A stretch of DNA of 64,000 nucleotides from Corynebacterium humireducens NBRC 106098 = DSM 45392 (lineage in GTDB: Bacteria; Actinomycetota; Actinomycetes; Mycobacteriales; Mycobacteriaceae): positions 1,178,001 through 1,242,000 of the forward strand of contig NZ_CP005286.1 in the NCBI RefSeq assembly GCF_000819445.1, in the 5' to 3' direction. The position numbers were made by a program, and so were the translations under genes. The notes under the pieces are model-generated. The model saw only the letters and a program-made list of their open reading frames with translations. It was not told where the DNA came from and did no database searches. Shown piece after piece: positions 24,844 through 33,845 of this stretch (position 1 is the stretch's first letter; each line of letters starts with the position of its first letter).

Positions 24844-25376
24844 CCGAGCTCTGGGACATTCTCGACGACAACCGCCGACCCACCGGCCGCACCGCGCCCC
24901 GCCAGGACGGGCTTGTCGACGGCGACCTCCACGTCGTCGTCCACGTCTGCCTCTTCAACGCGGCGGGGGAGATGCTCATCCAGCGGCGGACCGAGACCAA
25001 AAGGGACTGGCCCGGACTGTGGGACTTCTCCGTCGGCGGCAGCATCCACGCCGGTGAGACCAGCCGCGAGGGGGCGCTGCGGGAGGTCCGGGAGGAGCTC
25101 GGGCTCGATGTCGAGCTCGGCCGCCCGAGCTTCACGTTCAACTTCCAGTACGGCTTCGACGACTTCTACCTGCTGCGTCACGACGTCGCCCTGCCCCTGG
25201 CGGCCGTCCCCAACGAGGAGGTCGCCGAGGTCCGCTGGGCGAGTCCCGACGACGTGGTGGAGCTGCTGCGGGCGGGGGAGTTCATCAACTACCGGGAGTC
25301 GGTGGTGCGGTTCGTCTTCGACTTCCTGGACCACCGCAACATCTTCGACTCCCGCGACCTCCGCCGGGGACGCTAG
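24840..25376 (+). CDS. Nudix hydrolase (isopentenyl-PP-isomerase-like subgroup)
   Basis: A 178-residue Nudix protein with a complete box, [20 protein letters not shown] plus LGL. The N-terminal [18 protein letters not shown] and the [17 protein letters not shown] block are those of the YfcD/IDI-like Nudix group. Substrate unknown. Translationally coupled to the isomerase gene (GTGA overlap). Converges with, and overlaps by 4 bases, the ABC ATPase gene. Confidence 0.85.
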   Translation: MTELWDILDDNRRPTGRTAPRQDGLVDGDLHVVVHVCLFNAAGEMLIQRRTETKRDWPGLWDFSVGGSIHAGETSREGALREVREELGLDVELGRPSFTFNFQYGFDDFYLLRHDVALPLAAVPNEEVAEVRWASPDDVVELLRAGEFINYRESVVRFVFDFLDHRNIFDSRDLRRGR

Positions 25377-26137
25377 AACAGCGAGGACAGGAACGCCCGC
25401 GTGCGCCCCTCCTTCGGGTTGTCCAGCACCTCGGAGGGCGGGCCGGACTCGACGACGCGGCCGCCGTCCATGAAGACCACCTTGTCGGCGACCTCGCGGG
25501 CGAAGCCCATCTCGTGGGTGACCACGAGCATGCTCATGCCGTCGTTGGCCAGCTCCTTCATCACCCGCAGGACCTCGCCGACGAGCTCGGGGTCGAGGGC
25601 GGAGGTGGGCTCGTCGAAAAGCATGAGCTTGGGGTCCATGGCGACGGCGCGCGCGATGGCGACGCGCTGCTGCTGGCCGCCGGAGAGCTGCACCGGGTAC
25701 GCGCCGGCCTTGTGCGCGAGGCCGACCTGCTCGAGGAGCTCCATGCCGCGTCTCTTCGCGTCCTTCACGGACATGCCCTTGACGTGCACGGGGGCCTCGA
25801 TGATGTTCTCGAGGGCTGTGCGGTGCGGGAAGAGGTTGAACTGCTGGAAAACCATGCCGATGTCGGCGCGCTGGCGGGCGGCGTCCCTCTCGGATATCTC
25901 GTGGAGCACGCCGTCGCGTTCGCGGTAGCCGATGAGCTCACCGTCGACGTAGAGGCGGCCGGCGGTGACCTTCTCCAGGTGGTTGACGCAGCGCAGGAAG
26001 GTGGACTTGCCGGAGCCGGAGGGGCCGATGAGGCAGGCCACCTCGCCACGGGGAACCTGCAGGTCGATGCCCTTGAGCACGTCGAGCTGCCCGAAGGACT
26101 TGCACACCTGCTGGGCGTCGATCATGAGTTGGGTCAT
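25373..26137 (-). CDS. Polar amino acid ABC transporter, ATP-binding protein
   Basis: A 254-residue GlnQ-type ATPase: Walker [11 protein letters not shown]-loop FQQFNLFPH, signature LSGGQQQR, Walker [13 protein letters not shown] and H-loop THEM. Last gene of a four-gene operon (DUF368, binding protein, permease, ATPase), starting two bases after the permease stop. Works at the inner face of the membrane. Substrate probably a polar amino acid. Confidence 0.95.
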   Translation of the reverse strand: MTQLMIDAQQVCKSFGQLDVLKGIDLQVPRGEVACLIGPSGSGKSTFLRCVNHLEKVTAGRLYVDGELIGYRERDGVLHEISERDAARQRADIGMVFQQFNLFPHRTALENIIEAPVHVKGMSVKDAKRRGMELLEQVGLAHKAGAYPVQLSGGQQQRVAIARAVAMDPKLMLFDEPTSALDPELVGEVLRVMKELANDGMSMLVVTHEMGFAREVADKVVFMDGGRVVESGPPSEVLDNPKEGRTRAFLSSLF

Positions 26138-26139
26138 GT

Positions 26140-27054
26140 CTAGTTCTCCTTCACGACCGAGACGTTGCCGGGGACGGTGCCCTCGGCGTCGGAGAGGGCG
26201 GCGAGCTGGCGGGCGGTGAGCTCCCGGCGGGCGCCCTTCTCGAAGTGCTTCTCCAGGTAGTACTGGCCGACCATGAGCAGCGAGGTCACCGCGAGGTACC
26301 AGGTGGCGGCGACGAGCAGCATGGGGACCGGCTCGAAGAGGGCGGCGGCGATGTCCATCGACCGGCCGTAGAGCTCGAGGGTGTAGGGCACCGCGACGAC
26401 GAGGGAGGTCGTCTTGAGCATGGAGATGAGCTCGTTGCCGGTCGGCGGGATGATGATGCGCATCGCCTGCGGCATGACCGTGCGGCGCATCGTCAGGGTC
26501 CAGCTCATGCCGAGCGCCTTGGACGCCTCCATCTGCCCCTCGGGGACCGAGGAGATGCCGGAGCGGACGATCTCGGCCATGTAGGCGGCCTCGTTGAGGC
26601 CCAGGCCGAGGACGGCGAGGAGGAAGGCGTTCTTGAGCATCGCCTGCAGGTCGATCTCCGCGAAACCGACGTTGATACTTTGATAGAGCGAGCCGAGCAG
26701 GCCCCAGAACACCAGCTGCACGTACACCGGGGTGCCGCGGAAGATCCACAGGTACACCCACGCGACGCTGCGCAGCACGGGGTTCGGCGACATGCGCATG
26801 ACCGCCAGCGTGGCACCCAGGACAACGCCGATGAGCATCGCCAGGACCGTCAGCGCCAGCGTGTGCAGGGCGGCGGTGGCGACGCGGGTGTCGAAGAGGT
26901 ACGCGCGGTACGTGTCCCAGCCGTAGGCCTCGTTGGTCAACGCCCCGACGATGAACCAGACGGCCAGTCCCAGCACGACGGTCGCGAGGACCCAGCGACC
27001 CGGGTGACGCAGCGGCTTCGCCTGGATGGGGGCGGGGGTGGCGGGAGTGCTCAT
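26140..27054 (-). CDS. Polar amino acid ABC transporter, permease
   Basis: A 304-residue HisM/GlnP-type permease with about five membrane segments. The family EAA loop reads [20 protein letters not shown], and [14 protein letters not shown] follows. Both halves of the channel are presumably a homodimer, as only one permease is encoded. Start ATG 27054 (AAGGAGA upstream) overlaps the stop of the binding-protein gene. A C-terminal cytoplasmic tail of ~45 residues is present. Confidence 0.95.
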   Translation of the reverse strand: MSTPATPAPIQAKPLRHPGRWVLATVVLGLAVWFIVGALTNEAYGWDTYRAYLFDTRVATAALHTLALTVLAMLIGVVLGATLAVMRMSPNPVLRSVAWVYLWIFRGTPVYVQLVFWGLLGSLYQSINVGFAEIDLQAMLKNAFLLAVLGLGLNEAAYMAEIVRSGISSVPEGQMEASKALGMSWTLTMRRTVMPQAMRIIIPPTGNELISMLKTTSLVVAVPYTLELYGRSMDIAAALFEPVPMLLVAATWYLAVTSLLMVGQYYLEKHFEKGARRELTARQLAALSDAEGTVPGNVSVVKEN

Positions 27055-27947
27055 GCGATCTCCTTCTCGTTGATCATGGCGGTGTCGATGAGCCCGGTCT
27101 CCACGCCCCACTGGGCGAGGATGCGCTCGTAGTCACCGGTGTCGATGAGGTGTTGCAGGGCGGCCGCCATCGCGGGGCCCAGCGGGGAGTCCTTCGGCAC
27201 GGCCCAGCCGTAGGGGGCGGCGTCGAACATGCCGCCGGTGAGGGCCAGGCGTCCGTCGGAACGCGCGACAGCCCAGGCGGTGACGGGGGAGTCGGCCGAC
27301 ATGGCGTCGGCACGCCCCATGAGGGCGGCCAGCGCGGCGTTGTCGGAGGTGTCGTAGGACAGGACGGTGATGGGCTCCTCACCCGCCTCCTCGCAGGCCT
27401 CCGCCTTGGGGCGGACGTCGTCGGTCTCCGAGACGGTCGTGCGCTGCACGGCGACGGTCAGCCCGCAGGGGTTTTCGGGGTCGACGTCGCTGCCCACCGG
27501 GGCCGCCCACTGGATGCCCGCGTAGAGGAAGTTGACGAAGTCGAAGTTCCTCCGCCTCTCCTCATTGTCCGTGAAACCGGAGGTGCCGGTGTCGAGCGTG
27601 CCCGCCTGCACCGCCGGGAGGATGAGGGAGAAGTCCTGCTCCACCGGCTCGAAACGCAGACCCATGACGCCCGCCACGGCCGCCGCCAGATCCATCTCCA
27701 GGCCGATGATCGTGCCGTCGGAGTCCTTGAGCTCGAAGGGGGCGAACGGTGGGTTGGTGCCGCCGCGGAGCACGCCGCGAGCGGCGACGTCCGCGGGCAC
27801 CATCTCCGCCACCGCGGGCACGGCCTCCGGCACGATGGGGGTCCATCCGCTGGGGCGGCCGTCCTCCACGTTCGTCACGCACGAGGCTGTGCTTATCGAC
27901 GCCGCGGTGACCACCGCGAGCGCCAGCATCCGCTGCCCGCGGATCAT
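27051..27947 (-). CDS. Amino acid ABC transporter, substrate-binding lipoprotein
   Basis: A 298-residue periplasmic-binding-protein type II lipoprotein. Lipobox SISTASC near residue 23, then the SBP_bac_3 core ([42 protein letters not shown]). The glutamine/glutamate-binding relatives suggest a polar amino acid ligand. Overlaps by 4 bases both the DUF368 stop and the permease start, so it is made in strict coupling with both. Confidence 0.93.
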   Translation of the reverse strand: MIRGQRMLALAVVTAASISTASCVTNVEDGRPSGWTPIVPEAVPAVAEMVPADVAARGVLRGGTNPPFAPFELKDSDGTIIGLEMDLAAAVAGVMGLRFEPVEQDFSLILPAVQAGTLDTGTSGFTDNEERRRNFDFVNFLYAGIQWAAPVGSDVDPENPCGLTVAVQRTTVSETDDVRPKAEACEEAGEEPITVLSYDTSDNAALAALMGRADAMSADSPVTAWAVARSDGRLALTGGMFDAAPYGWAVPKDSPLGPAMAAALQHLIDTGDYERILAQWGVETGLIDTAMINEKEIA

Positions 27948-28861
27948 GCCGGGAGCGTTTCCGCGACGACCTCGGACTCACGACGGGTGGTGGCGACGCG
28001 GTCGGCGATGATGAACACCGCGACAACGGCACCACCCAGCACGATGAGGCCGACGACGGCGAGGACGTTGTCGCCGGGGGAGAGCAGGTTCGCGTCCGCG
28101 TCCTGCCAGGGCCACAGGGAACGCAGGGAGCCGAGCATGAGACCGGCCATGAGGGTCAGGGAGACGGTGCGGTGCTTCTCCAGGGCCCAGGTGAGGACCT
28201 TGATGAACAGGATGATGCCGACGGCGGCGCCGGCCATGAACGTGAGGATGACCGTCCAGTTACGGTCGGAGACGGCACCGATGACCGGCGCGTACAGGCC
28301 CATGGCCAGCAGCATGTAGGAGCCGGAGATACCCGGCAGCACGAGGGCGCAGATGGCCACGGTGGCCGCCAGGAAGATGACGATCAGCGACGGGTCCTCC
28401 TGCGGCGCGGACACGACGCTCGTGCCCAGGAAGCCGACGACAGCGGCGACGAGGAAGAGGGGGATGACCATGCCGAGGCGGCGGCGTAGATCGCGCGGAT
28501 CCATCATGGCCAGCGGCACCCAGATGGACACGGCGACCATCCCGAGGAACAGCGCCCGGGCGTACTCCGGGGAGTTCTCCACGAAGTTGGACAGGACCGT
28601 GGACATGGTGAACACGGCCGTCACCATGCCGACGCCGATGGCGATGAGGAGAGGCCAGTCCACCTGCGAGAACTGGCGGCGCAGCAGCTGGTTGGCGGCG
28701 TTGAGGGCGCGTTCGTAGACACCGACGACGAGCGCGACGGTGCCTCCCGAGATGCCCGGCACCAGCTCGGCCATGCCGATGAGGGCACCACGGATGAGAT
28801 TCGCCAGGATGTGCAGCGGGGTGCGCCGCGTCCTGGCGGGGTAATGATGGGTGGTCGTCAT
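27944..28861 (-). CDS. DUF368 membrane protein, polyprenyl-phosphate transporter (PopT-like)
   Basis: A 305-residue polytopic membrane protein. The DUF368 marks IRGALIGMAELVPGISGGTVAL and LVLPGISGSYMLLAMGLYAPV are present in the two homologous halves. DUF368 proteins (PopT) return undecaprenyl phosphate across the membrane in Firmicutes and Proteobacteria; in corynebacteria the carrier would be decaprenyl phosphate (inference). Start ATG 28861 has AAGGTGAG upstream. First gene of the operon with an amino acid ABC importer, linked by 4-base overlap, which is unexpected. Confidence 0.85.
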   Translation of the reverse strand: MTTTHHYPARTRRTPLHILANLIRGALIGMAELVPGISGGTVALVVGVYERALNAANQLLRRQFSQVDWPLLIAIGVGMVTAVFTMSTVLSNFVENSPEYARALFLGMVAVSIWVPLAMMDPRDLRRRLGMVIPLFLVAAVVGFLGTSVVSAPQEDPSLIVIFLAATVAICALVLPGISGSYMLLAMGLYAPVIGAVSDRNWTVILTFMAGAAVGIILFIKVLTWALEKHRTVSLTLMAGLMLGSLRSLWPWQDADANLLSPGDNVLAVVGLIVLGGAVVAVFIIADRVATTRRESEVVAETLPA

Positions 28862-28880
28862 GACCACTCACCTTACGGCA

Positions 28881-29162
28881 CTAGCGCATGGCCGACATGA
28901 CCGCCTGGATGATGGTTCCCAGCACGGTGATCGCGGCGAAACCGAGCAGCCAGTCGCGTCCCAGCAGCAGGGCACCCTCCTGCTTCTCGGCCTCGGTGGA
29001 GGCGGAGGAGAGCTTCTCCGCGCCGGAGGAGCCTGCCCGCATGTCGGCCGGCAGCTCCTCGATCTGGGCGGTGACGGCGTTCGCGGGCTGGGCGTGGGCG
29101 GCCGGGACCGCCCCCAGGGTGAGGGCGGTGGCGGTGCCGAGGGCGATGAGGGTGCGGCGCAT
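28881..29162 (-). CDS. Small exported protein with C-terminal membrane helix
   Basis: A 93-residue unknown protein. A Sec-type signal peptide (cleavage after AHA, about residue 23), a polar Glu/Ala/Ser stretch, then a hydrophobic helix near residues 70-90 that could hold it in the membrane. Start ATG 29162 has AAGGATC upstream. No motif recognised. It lies 19 bases before the DUF368 start in the same direction, so it could be part of that transcript. Confidence 0.6.
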   Translation of the reverse strand: MRRTLIALGTATALTLGAVPAAHAQPANAVTAQIEELPADMRAGSSGAEKLSSASTEAEKQEGALLLGRDWLLGFAAITVLGTIIQAVMSAMR

Positions 29163-29231
29163 GGGGATCCTTCTGGTCAGGGGACGACGTTGGTGCCCAT
29201 ACTCTAACTTGTTGCGGGCGGTCAGTTCTCC

Positions 29232-30872
29232 TCAGTTCTCCTCGGGAATCATGGAGATCGCGCCGCACGGGCACTCCTCCGCGCAGATGCCGCAGCCCTT
29301 GCAGTAGTCGTACTTGAACTCGTACTCACCCGGCGCCAATTTGGTGACCGCGTTGTCCGGGCAGACGCCGAAGCAGTTGTCGCAGCCGAAGCAGTTGCCG
29401 CACGACATGCAGCGGCGTGCCTCGAGCAGGGCGGAGTCGGCGTCGAGTCCCCGGACGACCTCGTCAAAGGTGGAGGCGCGGCGGGCGCCCTCGAGGCGTT
29501 CGCGCACCTGGTGCGGGGCCTCTGAGTAGTACCAGGTCTCCATACGGTCGAGAGTCGCGTCTGCAGGCTTGACGGCGGGCACGTAGGGTTCGCCACGGAG
29601 CCAACCGTCGATGTACCGGGCCGCCTTCTTGCCGTGGCCGATGGCGACGGTGACGTTCTTCTCGCTCGGCACCATGTCGCCGCCGGCGAAGACGCCCGCA
29701 CGTCCGGTCATCATCTGCTCGTCGACGGCGACGACGCCGCGGGAGATCTCCACCCCCTCCACGCCCTCGAGCAGGGAGAGGTCCGACTCCTGGCCCAGCG
29801 CCATGACGAGGGAGTCGGCGGCGAGCTCCTCGTACTCACCGGTCGGGGTGAGGTGGCCGTCGGCGTCGATGTCCATCTTCTCGATCCTGATGGAGCCCTC
29901 CTCGACGTGGTCGACGGTGGACAGCCAGCGCATGGTGATGCCCTCCTCCTCGGCCTCCATGACCTCGGAGTCGTGGGCGCTCATGTGGTCGCGGGTGCGG
30001 CGGTAGAGGATGACCGACTCGGTCGCCCCGAGACGACGCGCGGTGCGGGCGGCGTCGACGGCTGTGTTGCCGCCGCCGTAGACCACGACCCGACGACCGA
30101 GCAGCGGCGCCTCCCCGGCCTCGGTGTCACGCAGCAGGTCAACGGCGTTCATGATGGTCGCCGCCGACCCGGCGGGCACCTCCACGTTGCGGCCCAGCTG
30201 GGCACCGACGGCGGTGAAGACGGCGTCGAAAAGCTCGAGTTCGGACTCGACGTCGGTGACGGTGACCCCCTGCTCGAAGGTGACGCCCAGGGCCGCGATG
30301 CGCGCGATCTCGGCGTCGAGGATGTGGCGGGGCAGGCGGTAGGAGGGGATGCCGTAGCGCATCATGCCGCCCGGCCGCTCACCCCGGTCGCGGACCGTCA
30401 CCTCGTGGCCGAGTCGGGCGAGGTGGTAGGCCGCGGACAGGCCGGAGGGGCCGGAACCCACGACGAGGACCCTCCGGCCGGAGGGGTCCTTGACGGGTTC
30501 GACCTGCCACCCCTCCTCGATGGCACGGTCCCCGAGGAAGCGCTCGACCGCGTTGATGCCGACGGCCTCGTCGACCTCCGCGCGGTTACAGGCGGTCTGG
30601 CAGGTGTGGTAGCAGACACGCCCCATGACGGCGGGCAGCGGGTTGTCCACCATGATCTCGCGCCAGGCGGACTCGTAGTCGCCCTCCTCGGCGTGGTACA
30701 GCCAGCCCTGGATGTTCCCGCCGGCGGGACACGCCTTGTTGCAGGGCGGCAGCAGGTCGACGTACACGGGCCGCTCGCTGCGCCAGGAGCCGGTCTTGTT
30801 CGCCAGGGAGGAGCCGGTCTGCAGGGTGATGGCGAAGGGCATGCCGATGTTGACGTGGTTACCGGTACTCAC
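29232..30872 (-). CDS. GltD/NfnB-like FAD-NAD(P)H oxidoreductase with C-terminal 2[4Fe-4S] ferredoxin domain
   Basis: A 546-residue flavoprotein. The N-terminal domain has the [Fe-S]-binding CNKACPAGG and CYHTCQTAC segments of GltD-type proteins. The FAD loop reads VLVVGSGPSGLSAAYHLARLG, the NAD(P) loop VVVYGGGNTAVDAARTARRLG, and GVFAGGDMV is the C-terminal FAD site. Residues ~485-540 add a bacterial ferredoxin with CMSCGNCFGC and CKGCGICAEECP. It is the last gene of the por operon (ATGA overlap with porB). The usual small PorD ferredoxin subunit is absent, so this protein probably supplies those clusters and passes pyruvate electrons to NAD(P)+ (inference). Confidence 0.85.
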   Translation of the reverse strand: MSTGNHVNIGMPFAITLQTGSSLANKTGSWRSERPVYVDLLPPCNKACPAGGNIQGWLYHAEEGDYESAWREIMVDNPLPAVMGRVCYHTCQTACNRAEVDEAVGINAVERFLGDRAIEEGWQVEPVKDPSGRRVLVVGSGPSGLSAAYHLARLGHEVTVRDRGERPGGMMRYGIPSYRLPRHILDAEIARIAALGVTFEQGVTVTDVESELELFDAVFTAVGAQLGRNVEVPAGSAATIMNAVDLLRDTEAGEAPLLGRRVVVYGGGNTAVDAARTARRLGATESVILYRRTRDHMSAHDSEVMEAEEEGITMRWLSTVDHVEEGSIRIEKMDIDADGHLTPTGEYEELAADSLVMALGQESDLSLLEGVEGVEISRGVVAVDEQMMTGRAGVFAGGDMVPSEKNVTVAIGHGKKAARYIDGWLRGEPYVPAVKPADATLDRMETWYYSEAPHQVRERLEGARRASTFDEVVRGLDADSALLEARRCMSCGNCFGCDNCFGVCPDNAVTKLAPGEYEFKYDYCKGCGICAEECPCGAISMIPEEN

Positions 30873-31966
30873 TGTGCGTCGTCTCCTTCGAACCTGACGA
30901 ACTCGTCGAGGGTCTCTTCGTCGATGAGGTTGTAGCGGCGGATGTTGCGGTCCGCCAGCGCCTGGAGCCGCTCGATGACGGACGGGTCCGCGTCCTTCCG
31001 GAACAGGTGCGCGTAGCGGCGCTGGAGGCGGAGGTAGTCCTCGACCGGGGCGGGGCGGCGGATCTTCTTCACCGAGGTGATCTCGCCGTACTCCGCCTCG
31101 TACACGGGGAACAGGCCGGTCTGGGTGGCCAGGCGGGCCAGTTTGATGGTGTCCTTCGACGCGGAACCCCAGCCCAGCGGGCAGGGCACGAACACGTGCA
31201 GGTAGCGGGCACCGCGGAACTCCATCGCGCGGGTCACCTTGAACTCGAGGTCGTGGAGGTCGGCGACGGTCGCGGTGGCGACGTAGGGGATCTCGTGCGC
31301 CATCGCGATACGCGGCAGGTCCTTGCCCTGTCCGAAGACGTTGCCCGGCTCCGGGCCGACCGGCTGGGTCGTGGCGGTGCGCGCGGCCGGCGGGGTCGCG
31401 CCGGAGCGCTGCACGCCGGTGTTCATGTACGCCTCGTTGTCGTAGCAGATGTAGAGGACGTCGTCGTTGCGCTCGAACATGCCCGACAGGGGGCCGAAAC
31501 CGATGTCGACGGTGCCGCCGTCACCGCCCTGGGCGACCACGCGGACGTCGGTACGCCCCTTGGCCTTCAGGGCGGCGGCGACGCCGGTGGCCACCGCCGG
31601 GGCGTTGCCGAACAGGGAGTGGATCCACGGCAGGTTCCACGAGGTCTCCGGGTAGGGGGTGGAGAACACCTCGAGGCAGCCGGTGGCGTTGCAGGCGATG
31701 AGCTGTCCGTCGGTGGCGGCCACGGCGGCGTCGAGCGCGTAGCGGGCGCCGAGCGCCTCGCCGCAGCCCTGGCAGGCGCGGTGGCCCGAGGTCAGTGAGT
31801 TGAAGCGGTCGGGCCCCGACTGGATCGACAGCAGCTTGTCCTCGATGAGGCGGTTGCCGATGGCGAAGGACCCCACCTGGTAGAACTTCGTCTCCTCCGC
31901 ACCGGGGATCTCGGTGGCGGGGAAACTCGGCATGGGCAGGGCGGTGCTGTAGCGGAAATCGGACAT
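30869..31966 (-). CDS. porB: 2-oxoacid (pyruvate):acceptor oxidoreductase, beta subunit (TPP)
   Basis: A 365-residue PorB. HRACQGCGEALGARY supplies the N-terminal Cys pair of the proximal cluster; GDGGTVDIGFG and the NEAYMNTGVQ segment bind thiamine diphosphate and Mg. The VKKIRRPAPVEDYLRLQRR tail is typical of pyruvate synthases, so pyruvate is the likely substrate. Start ATG 31966, two bases after the porA stop. The enzyme is oxygen-sensitive in most bacteria. Confidence 0.9.
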   Translation of the reverse strand: MSDFRYSTALPMPSFPATEIPGAEETKFYQVGSFAIGNRLIEDKLLSIQSGPDRFNSLTSGHRACQGCGEALGARYALDAAVAATDGQLIACNATGCLEVFSTPYPETSWNLPWIHSLFGNAPAVATGVAAALKAKGRTDVRVVAQGGDGGTVDIGFGPLSGMFERNDDVLYICYDNEAYMNTGVQRSGATPPAARTATTQPVGPEPGNVFGQGKDLPRIAMAHEIPYVATATVADLHDLEFKVTRAMEFRGARYLHVFVPCPLGWGSASKDTIKLARLATQTGLFPVYEAEYGEITSVKKIRRPAPVEDYLRLQRRYAHLFRKDADPSVIERLQALADRNIRRYNLIDEETLDEFVRFEGDDAQ

Positions 31967-31968
31967 GT

Positions 31969-33213
31969 CTAGTTCTCCCTGGCTGCCAGGTCGCGCAGCA
32001 TGTTCTCCGGGATGGCGCCGGAGTGGCGGTGGGTGTTCTCGCGGGCGAGTTCGGCGTCGACAAGCTCGCGGTCGAGGTCGAGGAACGTGGTGTCCTCCAC
32101 CTCGTCGACGACGGCCTTGTCGAGGTAGGCGTGCAGCGACGCCTTCGTGATGTCGCGCCCGCCGAGACCGGCGATGAGTTCGTGGCAGATGAAGCGCCTT
32201 CCACGCATCGCGGCGCGGCAGTGGGAGGAGACGATGCCGCCGATACCGACGGAGAACGCCTTCTCCAGGACGATGAAGCGGGTGCACCTGCTCAGCGCCT
32301 CACGCACCGCCGCGGTGGGGAAGGGGCGGAAGGACACCAGCGAGAGGACGCCGATGCGCTCACCCGCTTCGCGACGCTCGTCGACGACGTCCCGCAGCGT
32401 GCCCGTCACGGAACCGAGGCAGACGATGACCGTCTCCGCGTCCCCGGTGCGGTACTCGTGCATCAGCCCGCCGGAGGTGCGGCCGAAGATCTCCGCGAAC
32501 TCGGCGCTCACCCGCGGGATGACGTCGAGGGCCTGCAGCTGCTTGTGGTGGGCGAGGTACCGCACCTCGGTGAAGGCCTCCGGGCCGACCATCGCGCCGA
32601 TGGAGATCGGGGCGGCCGGGTCGAGGACCTGGCGCGGATCATAGGGCGGCAGGAACTTGTCGACGTCCGCCACCTCCGGCACGTCCACCTGCTCCATCGC
32701 GTGCGTGAGGATGAAACCGTCCATGCACACCATGACCGGCAGGGAGAGCTCCTCCGCGATCCTGAACGCCTGCACGTGCAGGTCCGCGGCCTCCTGGTTG
32801 TCGGTGGCGTAGAGCTGCAGCCACCCGGAGTCGCGCTGCGACATGGAGTCGGTCTGGTCGTTCCAGATGTTGATCGGCGAGCCGATGGCGCGGTTGGCCA
32901 CCGTCATGACGATGGGCAGACCCAGGCCGGACGCGTTGTACACGGCCTCCACCATGAACAGCAGGCCCTGGGAGGCCGTGGCGGTGTAGGCGCGGGCGCC
33001 GGCGGCCGACGCACCGATGGAGGCGGACATCGCGGAGAACTCGCTCTCCACGTTGACGTACTCGCAGGACCCGAGCTCGCCCCTCTTGGCCATGGCGCTC
33101 AGGGCCTCGACGATGTGGGTCTGCGGGGAGATCGGGTAGGCGCAGATGACCTCCGGACGGCAGGCCGCGACGGCCTGCGCCACCGCCTGGGAACCCTCGA
33201 TCTGCTTAAGCAC
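31969..33213 (-). CDS. porA: 2-oxoacid (pyruvate):acceptor oxidoreductase, alpha subunit
   Basis: A 414-residue PorA with the CAYPISPQTHIVEAL motif (YPITPxx), ESEFSAMSASIGASAAGAR, TASQGLLFM, and C-terminal transketolase domain II. Start GTG 33213, chosen for the AGGAGGAGG 6 bases upstream; it overlaps the porG stop by 8 bases. Works as part of a PorGAB complex that splits pyruvate and CoA to acetyl-CoA and CO2. Confidence 0.9.
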   Translation of the reverse strand: MLKQIEGSQAVAQAVAACRPEVICAYPISPQTHIVEALSAMAKRGELGSCEYVNVESEFSAMSASIGASAAGARAYTATASQGLLFMVEAVYNASGLGLPIVMTVANRAIGSPINIWNDQTDSMSQRDSGWLQLYATDNQEAADLHVQAFRIAEELSLPVMVCMDGFILTHAMEQVDVPEVADVDKFLPPYDPRQVLDPAAPISIGAMVGPEAFTEVRYLAHHKQLQALDVIPRVSAEFAEIFGRTSGGLMHEYRTGDAETVIVCLGSVTGTLRDVVDERREAGERIGVLSLVSFRPFPTAAVREALSRCTRFIVLEKAFSVGIGGIVSSHCRAAMRGRRFICHELIAGLGGRDITKASLHAYLDKAVVDEVEDTTFLDLDRELVDAELARENTHRHSGAIPENMLRDLAAREN

Positions 33214-33787
33214 TGGCAGCCTCCTCCTGCTTGGACATGACCAGGTCGTACGCGGCCTGCGCGGCGGCGACATTCATCTCCCCGACCCGGCCGGGGAAGC
33301 GGTTCATGATGGCGTGGGACACCGACTCCATCCGGTACAGACCCGTGAGAGCGGCGACGCCACCGAGCAGCACCGCGTTCGGCACGGTACGGCCGGTGTG
33401 TTCGCGGGCGATGTCGGTGGCGGGGATCGTCATGAAGTGGCCGGCGGGCTGGCGGGCCTGCAGGTCGCTGAGCCCCAGCTCGGCACTCCTCTTCGACGAG
33501 TTGATGAGCACGTACCCGTCCTCGGTGAGACCGGAGAAGACGTTGAGGATCGGCAGCAGGGTGCGGTCCTGCACCACGACGAGGTCGGGCCTGAGCACCG
33601 GCTCCCGGGTACGGATCGGTGTGTCGCTGATCCGGCAGTACGCCACGACGGGCGCTCCGGTGCGTTCCGACCCGAAGGAGGGGAACGCCTGCGCGTGCCG
33701 TCCCTCCTCGAAGGCTGCCATGGCGATGAGGTCGGAGGCGGTGACCACGCCCTGCCCGCCCCGCCCGTGAATACGTACTTCGACCAT
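33206..33787 (-). CDS. porG: 2-oxoacid (pyruvate):acceptor oxidoreductase, gamma subunit
   Basis: A 193-residue PorG: HGRGGQGVVTASDLIAMAA and the FPSFGSERTGAPVVAY block are the CoA-domain signatures. First gene of porG-porA-porB-flavoprotein. Start ATG 33787 is leaderless: TAGAGT lies 7 bases upstream on the minus strand, so no untranslated leader or riboswitch is present. A complete POR is rare among aerobic corynebacteria and suggests some anaerobic capacity. Confidence 0.9.
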   Translation of the reverse strand: MVEVRIHGRGGQGVVTASDLIAMAAFEEGRHAQAFPSFGSERTGAPVVAYCRISDTPIRTREPVLRPDLVVVQDRTLLPILNVFSGLTEDGYVLINSSKRSAELGLSDLQARQPAGHFMTIPATDIAREHTGRTVPNAVLLGGVAALTGLYRMESVSHAIMNRFPGRVGEMNVAAAQAAYDLVMSKQEEAASA

Positions 33788-33845
33788 GCCCTCCACTCTA
33801 AGAGCACGGGCCCCGGAATGTGCGGTAAACGGGAGGGCCGGTGCC

